Below are positions 1 to 11,683 of a stretch of DNA of 22,576 nucleotides, one piece after another; the first letter of the stretch is position 1, and each line of letters begins with the position of its first letter. This stretch comes from Saccoglossus kowalevskii. Taxonomy: Eukaryota > Hemichordata > Enteropneusta > Harrimaniidae. Where the stretch lies: contig NW_003124894.1 in assembly GCF_000003605.2 (NCBI RefSeq), positions 733,292 to 755,867 on the forward strand, in the 5' to 3' direction. The notes under the pieces were generated by a model, which did not search any database, had not been told where the DNA came from, and saw only the letters and a list, made by a program, of their open reading frames with translations. Both the position numbers and the translations under genes were made by a program.

Positions 1-661
1 TTTTTTTTTTTTTTTACTGAAAACTACATTTGTTGTGTCTTGTGTTTATAATTTTCCCACCAAAATATTTACTCCAACATTTTGCTCACTTTTAGGTAAT
101 TTTCTGTCATTTTTTTGTATTGTGAGAAATTGTCGAAAAATAAAAAAAAAAAATACCCCTTTAATTTGTAAAAGTTAATTATTATTATATTGTTCAAAAG
201 ATTAATTTATTTTTATTGATTTCTGATTGTTACATTGAAAATATAATGGAAATGTAATCATCGAACAATATAATAAAAAATAGTGTGGATAAATGGTACA
301 TCTGCAATGACGAGTACGTTGGTATGGAAATCACAGTCAAATAAATTTAATGCAGAGGTGACGTGTCTGTTACAAATGGCTGTGATGAGGCTGTGTTACC
401 ACTCGCCAATGATGAATTGATTTTAAATTTGGCTACAATGAATTGACTCATTTACCTCTCATGGCTAACACTAATTTTAAACCATGAATTATTCCTCATT
501 TAAGAACATGTTATGTCGTCTTCCACAGAAAACTAAATTCATGTTTAGGAAAACCTATGTAATTTTAAGCACATGTAACAGTAGTGTATTTCAATGTCAA
601 TTCAAATATTAAAAAAATTTGTCATAATATTGTGATTATCCAGTTTGCCAAGTGGCTTAAC
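1..661. other. AT-rich non-coding stretch
   Basis: The window opens with a 15-base T run and continues as AT-rich DNA with many stops in all frames. I see no exon, RNA gene or repeat family member here. It is either upstream intergenic DNA or part of a 5' intron of the prickle gene, since the first coding exon of that gene has not been located. Confidence 0.5.
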
Positions 662-878
662 TACTGTAAAATACTTTATTTTAGCTGGAATTAATTTTCG
701 CTGTAAAGACTTATTGGGTAATTTGTATGGAATTTGTTTTCACTGATATTTGACAAGTTGAATGTAAAATATATGAAAAAAAAATTCACTGGATTTTATT
801 TTTACTGAATCTTTCCTTCAGTGAAAATTAATTCCAAGTGAAAATAATCGATAATTGATGTATGGTATTTTCCACAGT
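662..878 (-). repeat. Palindromic MITE-like element, copy 1 (inverted)
   Basis: This is a short non-autonomous element whose left end reads TACTGTAAAATACTTTATTT and whose right end is close to the reverse complement, ending TATTTTCCACAGT. The interior alternates TTTTCGCTG/TTTTCACTG blocks with AATTAATTCC blocks. Compared with the copies at 3334, 3544 and 6561 it lies in the opposite orientation, and about 17 extra bases (849-865) interrupt its right terminal repeat. It has no coding capacity. The family resembles a TA-target MITE, but no transposase source is visible in the window, so superfamily assignment is inference. Confidence 0.75.
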
Positions 879-3333
879 GACTGTTACTATTTCATTCTTT
901 AGCAAAATTCCAGCTGTGATTAATATTATTGCTAATTTTTCAGTTTAGAAATGCGAGGAATGCCTGTGTACATTTCTGCTTAGTAGACTCTCTTCGAAGT
1001 CAAGCTACTACAGAATTTGAATTTCATTTCATTGTTTTGAAGTTCTATGGTTGAAGTTGAGTTTGTTGATCGTGATTGAAACCGGCAGTCTCTGTGCACA
1101 TGTGCATATACTTGGTACATGATGGTTTTACAAGTTTTATTTTGTACCAATGTGTCCCTTTTTAATTGACTCCAGACAACACAAAGGCTGTTTCCCACGT
1201 GTATAACATGTGTGAACAACGAAGTCTGGCTGTCTCGTGCAATGTTTGTTACAACTAAACCAAACATAACAACAGTAGGATGCTACACGTTCTCACATGT
1301 GTATTTGAGAATCTCAAAAATGCTGATTTTCAAATTCGTGTAATTTTTCCGATCTCTAATCCTTTTTGTAATAATAAAAAGAGTCCTGACATGTCTGAAA
1401 CCAGATTTAATTTCTTATATGTTATCTGTATTATATAGTTATGTTTCGCTTCATGTTGTACTAATGTGCTCTTACCACGACGAAGTGACAGTTATATGCA
1501 ATGATATCCATGACACGTACGTTTCACAACCCGATGGTTTCTGTAACAATTACGTAAAAATTCTTGCTTCTTTTTCCACAGTATTACTTCTTTGTGACAC
1601 AAACCAGACACACTTGCGGAGTAGCCCGACTACGATTAAATTTAGATTACGAGTGTCTTTTTAAATGCAAACGTCAATTCATTTGTAATGCCTGTGTTGT
1701 TCTGTTTGACACAGTCGAAACACATTAGTTCAGCGGGCAACAAAGATGGGAATCAGTCACGTTCATGGCAGATGTTCTAAATCTCCCTGGTGGCTGGTAC
1801 TTTAATACGAGGTTACCTTCATGGTTAGTACTTGCCCATACGCCTATATATCATATTTAGAGTCTTGATGTAACAGCTTTTTCTTCACCAGTTTTTTAAC
1901 AGCCGTCAAGGTGTTGATAGGTTGGTGCTATACAGATACATAAAAACGGGTCCCGTGAGAGGGCTTTATTGATCGTGGCGTAAAAAGGGTGTACCACTTC
2001 AACAAAAGAGTCTGCATGAATGTACTGTAAATGTGCTTGGGGTTTATGTCAATTTGAGCAGAGACTGTCCCTTTTTCAGTAATTCTTAAATAAATTTACT
2101 TTTACTGAAAAAACATTAGCTTCTGCGACTTTTCTTCCTCTATCCCCGCTGGGAATAATTCTCCTTGAGATTTTTCCTTGAATATTATCATTAAATCTTG
2201 ATTAATGCTGTACATGTAGTTACGTAAACATGTATTTGAAATTTCTTACTCTGCCTTATCGACTCGTTTGATAAAATTATCAGCTAGCAAATGAAATAAA
2301 TTTGGATAACTAATTAAATATTAAATGCGTAACTACACCCTGGAGGCTGGCTGGCTTGCTTTGAATTCCATTATGTTTTCGTACTTACAGAGAGTGAGAG
2401 AGCAAAAAAAAAAAGAATAATATGGTTTCTGTGACCTCACGGGTCATTGTGTTTTGTTTTTTTCACGTAGAAAGACTGTTGTTTGTTTCCTAGGAATGTT
2501 AAATTACATTTGCTGTTGTGTGATTGAACAATCTGTATGTGAAGTTTAACTTTTTTTTTCATAAATTGTTTTTTTTTCTGCTGAGAGCACATTGATCAAA
2601 CCTTTAACCCTGACGATGGTTGTACCAGTACATTTCGCACGTAGCTGCCATGAACACAACTGGTGCATGGTTGCTTTTCATTTTAATGTGTCCATTTCAT
2701 GTTTATGTTGATGTTCCTTAGCACACGCATTGACTCCCTATCTCAGGCATGAATGAACCTCAAATCGCTGCTTTCTGTGTCTTCCCAAGTTGCCCTCCGC
2801 GTCTCATCATTTGGCTGGTGATGTCCTGTACATGCTAAAAATTTGAATATTTCGACACGCACTTGTTGGTCTTTTCACCTGCCGAGGCACTGGTGGCTGT
2901 TTTGACAATACTAAAATACTTTATGCATGGTCTATTTCATTCTAATTTTGTTTGCCCCAGATTCGAGCGTCGCGTTTATAAGCAACCAAGCAGACCGAAA
3001 ATCATGTCGTTGCACAAGTTAAAAACAAAACAAATCTTAACACTTTATATGCCCAATAAGAGCCCAGCGTTCTTCTATAATTTGAACTCGGTTAATCACC
3101 TTTCTTTCTTTGTCCCATCTCATTGTTGTCTTTCAAAGATGCACTTACCAACTGAAAACCTTGAATAAATGAAGGACCTCAGTGTAAAAAAAAAAACTGT
3201 TGACAATTTATTCCTAGATAACAGAAAGGACCTTCAGACTTACGTGACAGTAAAAACATCCTAGCTAATTCTCTGTGTACCAGATATTTAATCTGTTCCT
3301 AGTGTTTGCACTAGTAGTACGGCTACTGTTAAA
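879..3333. other. Non-coding, no supported gene
   Basis: This is an AT-rich stretch between MITE copies. Open frames of 80-101 codons occur (for example 1419-1664 and 2863-3168), but they have no recognisable domain, no good flanking splice sites and a length expected by chance. Homopolymer tracts (an A run near 2405, T runs near 2550-2575) are the only obvious low-complexity features. It is probably 5' intron or upstream DNA of the prickle gene. Confidence 0.45.
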
Positions 3334-3545
3334 TACTGTAGAATACTTTATTTTCGCTTGGAATTTATTTTCGCTATTTTCGCTGAATGGATGATTCCGT
3401 GAAAATAAAATCCAGCGAATATACTTTTTTTCCTCTATTTCACATTAAATTCATCAAAAATCAGTGAAAATAAGTTCCATACAAAACGCCCAAAAAGCCT
3501 TTTCAGCGAAAATTAATTCCAGCGAAAATAAAGTATTCCACAGTA
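3334..3545 (+). repeat. Palindromic MITE-like element, copy 2
   Basis: This is the best-preserved copy of the family. It starts TACTGTAGAATACTTTATTT and ends with AAAGTATTCCACAGTA, giving imperfect terminal inverted repeats of about 40 bp made of TATTTTCGCTGGAATT-type blocks. TA at each outer edge would fit a TA target-site preference. The centre holds CAGTGAAAATA/CAGCGAA blocks and a spacer around ATTCATCAAAAATCAG that is shared with copies 3 and 4. There is no open reading frame. Its right terminus merges with copy 3. Confidence 0.85.
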
Positions 3546-3723
3546 CTTTATTTTCGCTAAAGGAATGATTCAGTGAGAATAAAATCCGGCGAATATAGTT
3601 TTTTCCCCATAATTTACATTCAACTAATCAAAAATCAGCGTAAATAAATTTCATAAAAATCATTCAAAAAGTCTTTTCAGCGAAAATTAATTCCAGCCCC
3701 AACAAAATTAAATATTTACAGTA
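3544..3723 (+). repeat. Palindromic MITE-like element, copy 3 (5'-truncated, tandem to copy 2)
   Basis: This is a direct-orientation copy joined to the end of copy 2 with no spacer. It begins in TACTTTATTTTCGCT, so the outer TACTGTGGAA part of its left terminus is missing or shared with copy 2. It then follows the family through the ATCAAAAATCAG spacer, to AGCGAAAATTAATTCCAGC, and ends TATTTACAGTA. The inner right terminus has decayed (CCCCAACAAAATTAA in place of GAAAATAAAG). The arrangement suggests tandem duplication or recombination between termini rather than two independent insertions. Confidence 0.8.
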
Positions 3724-6560
3724 TATACATTTGAACGCAAATTAGACAATGGTGCGACTGTGTTTAGATGTTGGTCCAAATTTCATTACTCGAGCACTCA
3801 ATATTTAACTTTACCGATTGTCTGAACTTCCATACTGGCATTGAGACTTCAAAATAAAACACCATTTCAACATAATTAAATTTATGCGAAATAAGGAATT
3901 AGCGCTTTTCTTTCCTATCGCAATCCGGCATTTGTTCTTGGGTTGTTATGACACCCTGTGTATTGTGAACTACCCTCTTCAACATTGACTTTGATTCAAT
4001 TGGAAAAAAATCCAACCACTACAGCCACCCAGTCACGACTAATTAGTAGATTGCTATGCCCTTCAGACTGTTTTGAAACCACTGGTTGATCAGAGAGCGT
4101 GTCTTTCAATCTATTTGTGTTCTTACCTGGAGCCAGGTGATGTTGTATGCCTACCTTACATACACAGCCCCGGCTGTCAAGCGACAGCATGATTGATTCG
4201 AAGGCTAAGTGCTTGCTTTTACAAGGTCACAATTGGAGGCTGTGTTTTCTACACAGTACTAACAAAAGTGTTCAAAATCCAATTTTGATTCTTTCTCGGC
4301 TGTATCAATTTATGAAATCCCAGCTGATTCGAAAAATTAATTCTTTCCAAGTAGGATTTTCCACACACCGATGTCATGATGAAATTGTTTCTTAGGTCAG
4401 TGGGTCTCGCAGGCAACAGATTTGTTTACACACTTGAATTTGTCCTAGTGAGCATGGTATTTTTCCGTCATATCGGACATAGCGATTCCTGATACGCTGT
4501 TTACTTAACTGTCAAAGTTTATGAATTTAGAAATAGTACATTTTGTTGTAGTTAACGTAAATACAGGCAGCTGATAGCTTGATTATTTAGTATTTGTTGT
4601 GATCGTTATGTTAAAAGGAACCGGCAATAAATTTTTATCCGTAATTGTTTACATATACTGGTAATGTACATTCTATGTGTAATGTTTATTTCTAGCACTG
4701 TTGCTGAAGTTTAGAATCATCTAATCATCTACAGCATGCTTTGACTTCTCTGGAGTATCGTAATGGTGTCCTGTTTTACGCCAAATCGAAACAAACGATC
4801 AGAGGGCCTTGATAATGATCTAATGTTTGCACAAATTCATCTCTATTCCTATCAGCTTGCCATATCAGTACATTTTATGTTAACCCGTGATTTCTCATGT
4901 AAGATGATGTCAGAGAAATCCTTTTTGACCTTCTAATCAGTATGAATTTCATTACTGTGACTGGGATGCATGATATTACAATTGATTCACTAGAGTAGCT
5001 ATTCATGTGAAAAGACGATACTAAAAAATGCTTGTCATAGCTGAGTGACTAGATACAAATTTTTCCCACGTACATGACCGAGAAGTGAAAAAAAGCGAAA
5101 GTTGGGAAAATAGACTGATATTAAAAATAGTAAACGACTGACGTATCTCAACATTGACCTTTAACGTTATTGCGCGCTATAATTTAGTAGTTTGAGATTC
5201 AGCTGTGCTGGTTGTGCGAGTAAATCCCCGTCTTAGGAATTGTGAATTGTTGATCGACAAAATGAATCGAGTTGTTATTCTGTAATTACAGCGAGGATTT
5301 CCAACTCTTCCCCTGAAAGCAATAATTTATAAAATTCGCGATTAAAGGGTAATAAAAAAGAAGAAGATATGTACGTACAAGATTGATTGGTACAAATACG
5401 TTCAAGGACTTTCTTTGGTTTTATCAGTTTGTGAACGGTTGAATGATCACATATCAGAGTAATACACGCTGGTTATTTAGTACCAGCAGACAAGGTTGTT
5501 AGCTCACAGTCTACTGCATTGAGTGACTTGCGGGTCATCACACTGCTAAAACAATAATTGAAAGCCTGAGAGCTACCCGTTATGAATTATTACTGCATTG
5601 CAATGTATATCTATTCTGTATCTAGCATGACTTGAAGGTTTGTATGGTATACATCTTTCATTGTCAATATTGATCAGTTATTTTTCTGGCATGTGAAATC
5701 ATTTTTAAATAATGTATACCATTGTACAGTTTAATGAATCGTGCTATTCCCTGTGATTTACTGTGTGTATGTGCATACGTGTATGTAGTGAATGTTCATA
5801 GTTCTGTAATGTGCACTGTATAGACACTAGTCCCTAATGACATGCTGGAAAGAGCACTTTGTATTGCATGACAGTTATCACTGTTATATCTCCAGTCTGT
5901 TTTTAGTTTTCATGGCATGTGATAGGTCACTAGCATTACAGATATGCGTCTGCAGTGGAATTCATCATTTTACCATTAGATTTGGTACCTGCTTATCCGT
6001 ATTCAGGACCACAAACTTTATAAGGAAACTGTAAACATATGCTGGAGTATAAATCTGATGATGAATCGAGTGAGTGAGTCGTATGTAGGACATGCCATTT
6101 CATGTACAAACTCTGGTCTATTTGAAGTTCACTGTTATGATTATTGACATGTGACAATTCCAATAAACAGTGCATTCTTCACTGATGGGTTTGCATACCT
6201 CTTCATTTATTGTCAATTATTTTAAGTAGATTGCCCTGAATTTGAAAGCTGCTCGCAGTACTTCACCCACTGTCCATCATGCACATCTGCTGTTGCTGTC
6301 GGCATGGTAACCTCATCCATAATGACCTGAAATAATGGCCGTTAATCAGTCCTATTAAAAGAGAACACCACTATTCTTTCTCATCTGTTCTTTTTTGTGT
6401 GCTTAGTGTATCATAAGAACTTCCTCTGGTAGTTGTGTGAGATAGATAAACATCATTGTATGTTGTGTGGTCTGAGACGTGAAAAAAAAAAAATAGATGC
6501 AGGGTTAGCTAGCAAAACTTTCTCACAAAAAAACCCTCTTATTCTGTGTTGTTTGTATAT
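3724..6560. other. Non-coding, no supported gene
   Basis: This is AT-rich DNA without recognisable exons, RNA genes or further full copies of the repeat families. Short open frames (such as 4147-4395 and 5837-6034) have no domain signature and overlap comparable frames on the other strand. I regard it as 5' intron or upstream DNA of prickle. Confidence 0.45.
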
Positions 6561-6767
6561 TACTGTGAAATACTTAATTTTCGCTTGTAATTTATTTTCA
6601 CTGAAGGGATGATTGATTCAGTGAAAATAAAATCCAGCGAATATGCCTTTTTTTCTACGTTTTACATTCAATTCATCAAAAATCAGTGAAATTAAACTCC
6701 ATACAAAACACCCAAAAAGTATTTTCAGCAAAAATTAATTCCAGCTAAAATAAAGTATTTCACAGTA
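6561..6767 (+). repeat. Palindromic MITE-like element, copy 4
   Basis: This isolated full-length copy (207 bp) runs from TACTGTGAAATACTTAATTT to AAAGTATTTCACAGTA, with terminal inverted repeats of about 40 bp. It has the same internal order as copy 2: CAGTGAAAATAAAATCCAGC, then the ATTCATCAAAAATCAG spacer, then AGCAAAAATTAATTCCAGC. The outermost TA on each side could be the duplicated target. No coding sequence is present. Confidence 0.85.
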
Positions 6768-8844
6768 AACTGTAAATGCAAACTTCCTAACTTTAGCCAT
6801 TTTTAATCAGTTATACATTTTGTATCAAAAAAAGTACTCACCAGGTAATAAGCATAATATAATACAATTTATGTAGACACCATTGCGGACGTGTGTGTCA
6901 ATATTAGTCGGTACTTTGTACTGAGATAGAACACAGTGTGCGTTCTGGCTGTGTACATAACATAAAATCAACGAACCCCAGGATGAAAAGGAAAGCCAGT
7001 CTCCTGTATAAATCCAGTGTTTTCTCAAACAACACTGTCGTTTCCATATCAGACAAAGCCGCGTATGTACGTGGTGGACACTACAGCCTTCTTGGGCATT
7101 CTCCCGAGAGGCGTTATTTCATTGAAAGCGAATCCAATCACTGATGCTTTACACTACATTGGTGCTGTAGTATTTTTTTGCAATTATTGCCCCTTCGTTG
7201 AACGTGTGTAGTTTTCATTTCGGCGACACTCAGATAACACCTCGTTGACTCAATTGAGAATTATGTATCTGTTAATGGTATGTATGATGTGCAAGTTTGG
7301 GGTATGGGGGGTCACAGGAAAGTGGTTCACCCCAATCTGTTCAGATGCAGCAATGGACATCATTTGATTGAAAGTAGATTATGCAAATGAATGTAACTTA
7401 ACGACCGTTCTATCTGTCTGTTTTAGTTTGATAACATTTACTGTCTACTCCATACTGTAGATGGCAGCAGCTGATGAAAGAATAAATAATATCAAATTTA
7501 TCATTTCTTAGACTTTATGTAAAAAATATCGGCACTTATTTTATGTATCTGCTCCAATTTGTAGTATCGAGTGAAAATGAATTCCACCTCTTAAAATTTA
7601 AAGACTTTATAGTGATATACAAAGAAAATGTAACAAAGACTGACATTTAAACCAAATAAAATTTATCAAATGATTTATTTTGTTCAAATTGTCTACGGTG
7701 ATTCATAGTCGTAAATCATGACCATGGCATGGCTCCTACAAGAAAGCTGCCATAAATTCAATGTGCTTTCAGCAGGACTGAAAATGCACCAATCACCAAC
7801 TCTTTTACTTTTGTAGCGAACCAATTAATAAATGGCTTGTACTGTTTAACGAGGTTTGAATAAGCCACTTTGCATAACATTGAGGTGATAAACATGTTCT
7901 ATTGTTATGTAAATTAACCACTGATATTTTCAGCGGTCAAAAATTTCAAGCTACAAAAGCTCACGGAGGACTAGGATTTGGAATGATGTGGGAAGATAAA
8001 AAGTTATCTCTTCGGTTCCACGTTGTCACATGTACATGTTTATTGGTTCATTCCTATTTTTGTCATGATGTTCACCAGTGCTCATGAATATTCATACTTT
8101 CCGAATGTATGTCTTGTAGCGGTATTTTTACTAAAGTGACAAAAAAAATTACTATTGGCGGCCGTGAAATGCGGTAAATCTTGCAGATCACGTAATTCTT
8201 TTAAGTTAGGTAGCTGTGAAAGGGTTGTATGGGCGTAACCATGGTTTTAGTCATTCTTGCTTTTCTGTCAAATGACATTGTGATCAACCCTTTCAGCTCT
8301 ATCGTTAACTTTTATTACTTTCTACAAAATATAATATCTGGCTGTTTTTCAGGAAACTTCAATCAAGACTCATTAACAGACGGCTTATTGTCTGTCAGTT
8401 TTAAATTGAGTTTACTGTTAGCAGACCATTGTCAAATAGGAAAACCACATTTTCCTAGAAACACGCAAGTCTGGCAATTTTGTAGGGTTGAAAATTTACC
8501 ATTTTTTCAGCGACTTTAGCAAAATTTCGTCTTCGTAATTGTTTCAAAGAAGCAAATCAAGTTTCTCTTAGTTTTCTTCTCTGTTTACAATAATATGTAG
8601 CTATATTTGGGGAGATATATTCTTCATAGAATTGAATTGTATTCAGAAGACTAATAATTTTAATAGTACTAGTAATATAATAGTAGAATAGTAATATAGT
8701 TTATCTGATTGGTCAATATGGTTACAGATGTAGGATGTAAGGGTTGAACAACCAATAAGGGACAGTCTTACTTGATGCTCTGATTGTAAACCCAAACATC
8801 TATGACGTGCATGAATTTAAATCTGTCTTTTCATTTTTTTACAG
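6768..8844. other. Non-coding, probable intron upstream of first located prickle exon
   Basis: A pyrimidine-rich tract ending TTTTTTTACAG at 8834-8844 is a strong splice acceptor, so the right part of this stretch must be intron. An upstream exon ending two bases into an Arg or Lys-type codon is required by the phase of the next exon. A weak candidate lies at 7934-8014 and is discussed in the findings. Other open frames (7017-7211, 8229-8519) have no domain or splice support. Confidence 0.55.
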
Positions 8845-9025
8845 GAAAATATGCCGCCATTGCAAGTGTCCGAGGGAAGACCATTGCATTCTGGGAACTA
8901 AACAGGAGAAAACCGTGAATAAAATGATGTACGGTGAATTCCCAAGGAATTCTACGTCAGATGATGACAGTGGATGTGCTCTGGAGGAGTACACATGGGT
9001 ACCTCCGGGACTAAAACCCGAACAG
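8845..9025 (+). CDS. prickle: prickle, internal exon: Cys/His N-terminal segment and start of PET domain
   Basis: This is the first located coding exon of a Prickle orthologue. Acceptor TTTACAG ends at 8844 and donor GTATGT starts at 9026. The exon begins with the third base of a split codon and ends in phase 0. It encodes 60 full codons, numbered here 1-60. Residues 3-13 ([11 protein letters not shown]) form the Cys/His segment seen N-terminal to PET in Testin and in invertebrate Prickle proteins. Residues 36-60 ([20 protein letters not shown] and following) are the nearly invariant start of the PET domain. Met27 (8924) lies where vertebrate Prickle1 has its N-terminal Met-rich stretch, so a shorter isoform could start there. 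The true 5' exon is not located. The protein is a cytoplasmic planar cell polarity component. Confidence 0.93.
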
Positions 9026-9921
9026 GTATGTTATTTGTAACTAGTGATAAAGTGCTTGATTGATTAATTCTCGAGTGATGTTGATTTTGTAAATGCTGCT
9101 TCTTTTTATTATGCAAATTGGTCACTGTCATGAAAATGATAGGGTGATATGTTTGCAATGTTGAATTTTTAACGCGCTATGTTTAGTGATGGCTATTAAT
9201 TCTGGCGGTTGGTGTGTGGTATCTTTATGGACTCAAAATAATCTGAATTATCATAATTTGATATGACAGTAGCTCGCGCATCTACTGATTGTTCATTCTG
9301 AAGGGTGTTGTATATTAAAAGATAAGTCTTGCATTAATAAAGTGCTTTTTACAGCACTCGTCATAAAAATAAATATCACACATCTAAGAGATGAAAACGT
9401 GCGTATCTCAATTCTATCTAGCTTGGCATGGAAGTTGGAATTCAATTGAACTGCAAGCTATAACAGTGACAGTTCCCACTTTGCCTCAATTATGTATCAA
9501 TTCAACTCTAAGAAGCGACCGCAGCTCTGTGATTGACAACATCGCATCCGTAAAGTTGTTTTCCAGGAAAACCATCATTGACAGATTTATGAAAATTTGG
9601 TCACAGTCATGCAGAGTAAATAAAGAAGAACTTTTAATGACAAAAACTAGAATGGATGTTTTTTTCCCTTATGGTTACACCCAGAAAGCAAAGAGGCGAA
9701 TGTCAGGCCATAAATAGATCATTACTAAGAGGGTGTCGTGAGATCTAGGCGAATAAAGTCGTTTCTTATTAACCTCGGATGACAGGGTCATACCATTCAT
9801 GTCTTGTATGTCATGCAATTGTGCTTTAGAATTGAATCTCTCAACTTTGCTGTCTTCCTTTACAAACTTACCTAGATGAAAACACTGTAATTTTTGAAAT
9901 GTAATCCCATTTTAATTTCAG
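9026..9921 (+). other. prickle intron (between PET-coding exons)
   Basis: This 896-bp GT-AG intron in phase 0 has donor CAG/GTATGT and acceptor TTAATTTCAG. It contains a 108-codon open frame at 9391-9717 with no recognisable domain, no splice support and AT-rich chance-like composition, which I do not call a gene. Confidence 0.9.
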
Positions 9922-10173
9922 GTACATCATTACTTTACATCACTACCTGAAGATAAAATACCGTATGTGAACAGCGAAGGGGAGAAATACCGAATAAAGT
10001 TGCTGTTACAACAGCTGCCTCCCCATGACAACGAGGTACGCTATTGCAATGGGTTGAGCGATGAAGAGAAGCGTGAGCTACGACAGTTCAGCCAACAAAG
10101 GAAACGAGAAGCACTAGGGAGAGGAACTGTACGAAGTATCCCAATAACTGTATCAGGTTCTGTGTGTTATCAT
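9922..10173 (+). CDS. prickle: prickle, internal exon: remainder of PET domain and first LIM1 cysteine
   Basis: The exon is 252 bp, 84 codons, phase 0 at both ends (acceptor TTTCAG, donor GTAAGT). It encodes residues 61-144 of the assembled protein. The PET core reads [20 protein letters not shown], then the signature [11 protein letters not shown], then an acidic/basic helix ([20 protein letters not shown]) followed by GRGT. These match Prickle rather than Testin, which has LPAHDQDPSKC at the signature. The exon ends in CYH, so the first LIM1 zinc ligand (Cys142) is here and the partner cysteine opens the next exon. PET domains are found with LIM domains in the Prickle/Testin class and contribute to protein interactions. 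Confidence 0.96.
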
Positions 10174-11114
10174 GTAAGTAATAATCCAGTTAAAACTGTG
10201 AATATTCTAACGTTACAGAAAACATTGTCTTTGCTAAGCAGCGGTGTAAAAAACAAGAACATGGTTCTTTTATTGGGTTCAACCAGATGACATTTTTGTA
10301 TATTCCTGAAACTGGAAAAAAATGCAAAATTGTTGGATAATTATGTATACTGACCTCTACCATATTTGATCTATTAGAACGGCATCCCCAGTAGACGTCA
10401 AAGTACGCCAAGCTCATGGTCAACAAGCTATATTAACCTTTTTAGCAGGCCATTTATGTTAGTGCACTTTCAATAGGGCAATTACAGTAAACCATGACTG
10501 TATATTACCATAGATAGGTTAAAAGCTAGTATTGATTTATCTAAAATTGAAAAAAAAAAAAATTTTGGTTCCATGACTTCTACAACTCTTGTACCACCAG
10601 AAGTATTGTTACCATTTCATTTTCTCCGTCAAGATGAACTCATTCGGTGTTCACGCCTGATTGAAAAATTTGGATTGGGGCACTGTTTTATTATGAGTCA
10701 TACCTCAAAATAATCAAACTACAACATGGATAACATGGTAGATTTGACAGGATTTGGTCTTGCGTGTTGAGCTAAGAAAGTCATGCTATGGTGAACAGAA
10801 AATAGGAAGCTTAGTCATCTCATTGACGACAAAGCATACAATTACAGAAGTAGTGAAAACTATTGTAGCAGTATTGTATTTGCTCTGTTAGTAGCGCTTC
10901 CTCTTACTTAAATTATAGAGATTTTTCTGTGGTCAAAATTAAGTAATATTTTGATGATTTAGTATACAGCAAATGCAGTTGTTGGTTTATTTTCTATTAG
11001 GGATGCATTTCTAATAAAAAATAATATATTATCCGGTGTAATTTCAAAGATGGGAATAATAGAAAAGCTAAAAATTGGAAACAGCTGCAAAAAGCAAAAC
11101 AATTGGGAACTCAC

Positions 11115-11137
11115 CCCCCCCCCCCCAAAAAAAAAAC
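11115..11137 (+). repeat. Homopolymer tract C(n)A(n)
   Basis: A run of about 13 C is followed directly by a run of about 10 A inside the large prickle intron. It is simple-sequence DNA of uncertain true length, because such runs are error-prone in sequencing and assembly. Confidence 0.8.
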
Positions 11138-11553
11138 ACTCATCTTGATAAAAAAAAAAGCACACTTACTATATTGTGAAAAAAAAAATAAAACAAAAAA
11201 ATGACACAATGTTTGTTCAAAATGGCTACAAACCTTTTGAACATGGTGACAGCATTTGAGTGAATAATTCATGCAAGTGGCAGCCGAGATTTTCATTTGA
11301 CAGAATTCTATAGAAAGTAGGTTTTTGACTGATCATTGCGGGAGCATTTAATATGCGTAACAGCATTCTCATTATTTATTCGTATTAATGTATCGTGACG
11401 ACAGCCACACATGGACCATGTATCAAACACTAGAACTTAGTATTAAATCAGTTTGTGTTGCAATAATTGATAACAATTGGGTACAACAATTTATAATAGC
11501 TCCCAACATCAATTCCAGTCACAAACTGGAATTTGCATACTTACCAATACATG

Positions 11554-11683
11554 GAGACGTACGAATGAGGCAGCGTACGGAGAACGTACAAATGCGGCAG
11601 CGTACGGAGAACGTACAAATGAGGCAGCGTACGGAGAACGTACAAATGAGGCAGCGTACGGAGAACGTACAAATGAGGCAGCT
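11554..11683 (+). repeat. 27-bp minisatellite, four full units plus partial ends
   Basis: The unit runs from GCAGCGTACGG through AGAACGTACAAATGAG. Full units begin at 11570, 11597, 11624 and 11651, with partial units at 11554-11569 and from 11678. Copies are almost identical; a single A-to-C change in the first full unit gives ATGCG instead of ATGAG, which suggests recent expansion. Because 27 is a multiple of three, the array stays open in more than one frame and produces 9-residue peptide repeats such as MRQRTENVQ, but I see no evidence that it is translated. It lies within a prickle intron. Confidence 0.95.

Noticed and set aside
2863-3168. 101-codon plus-strand open frame
   Set aside because: No domain, no splice or promoter support, and composition like the surrounding non-coding DNA.
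9391-9717. 108-codon plus-strand open frame inside a prickle intron
   Set aside because: No recognisable domain, no acceptor or donor that would join it in phase to the flanking exons, and a frame of this length is expected by chance among six frames of 22 kb.
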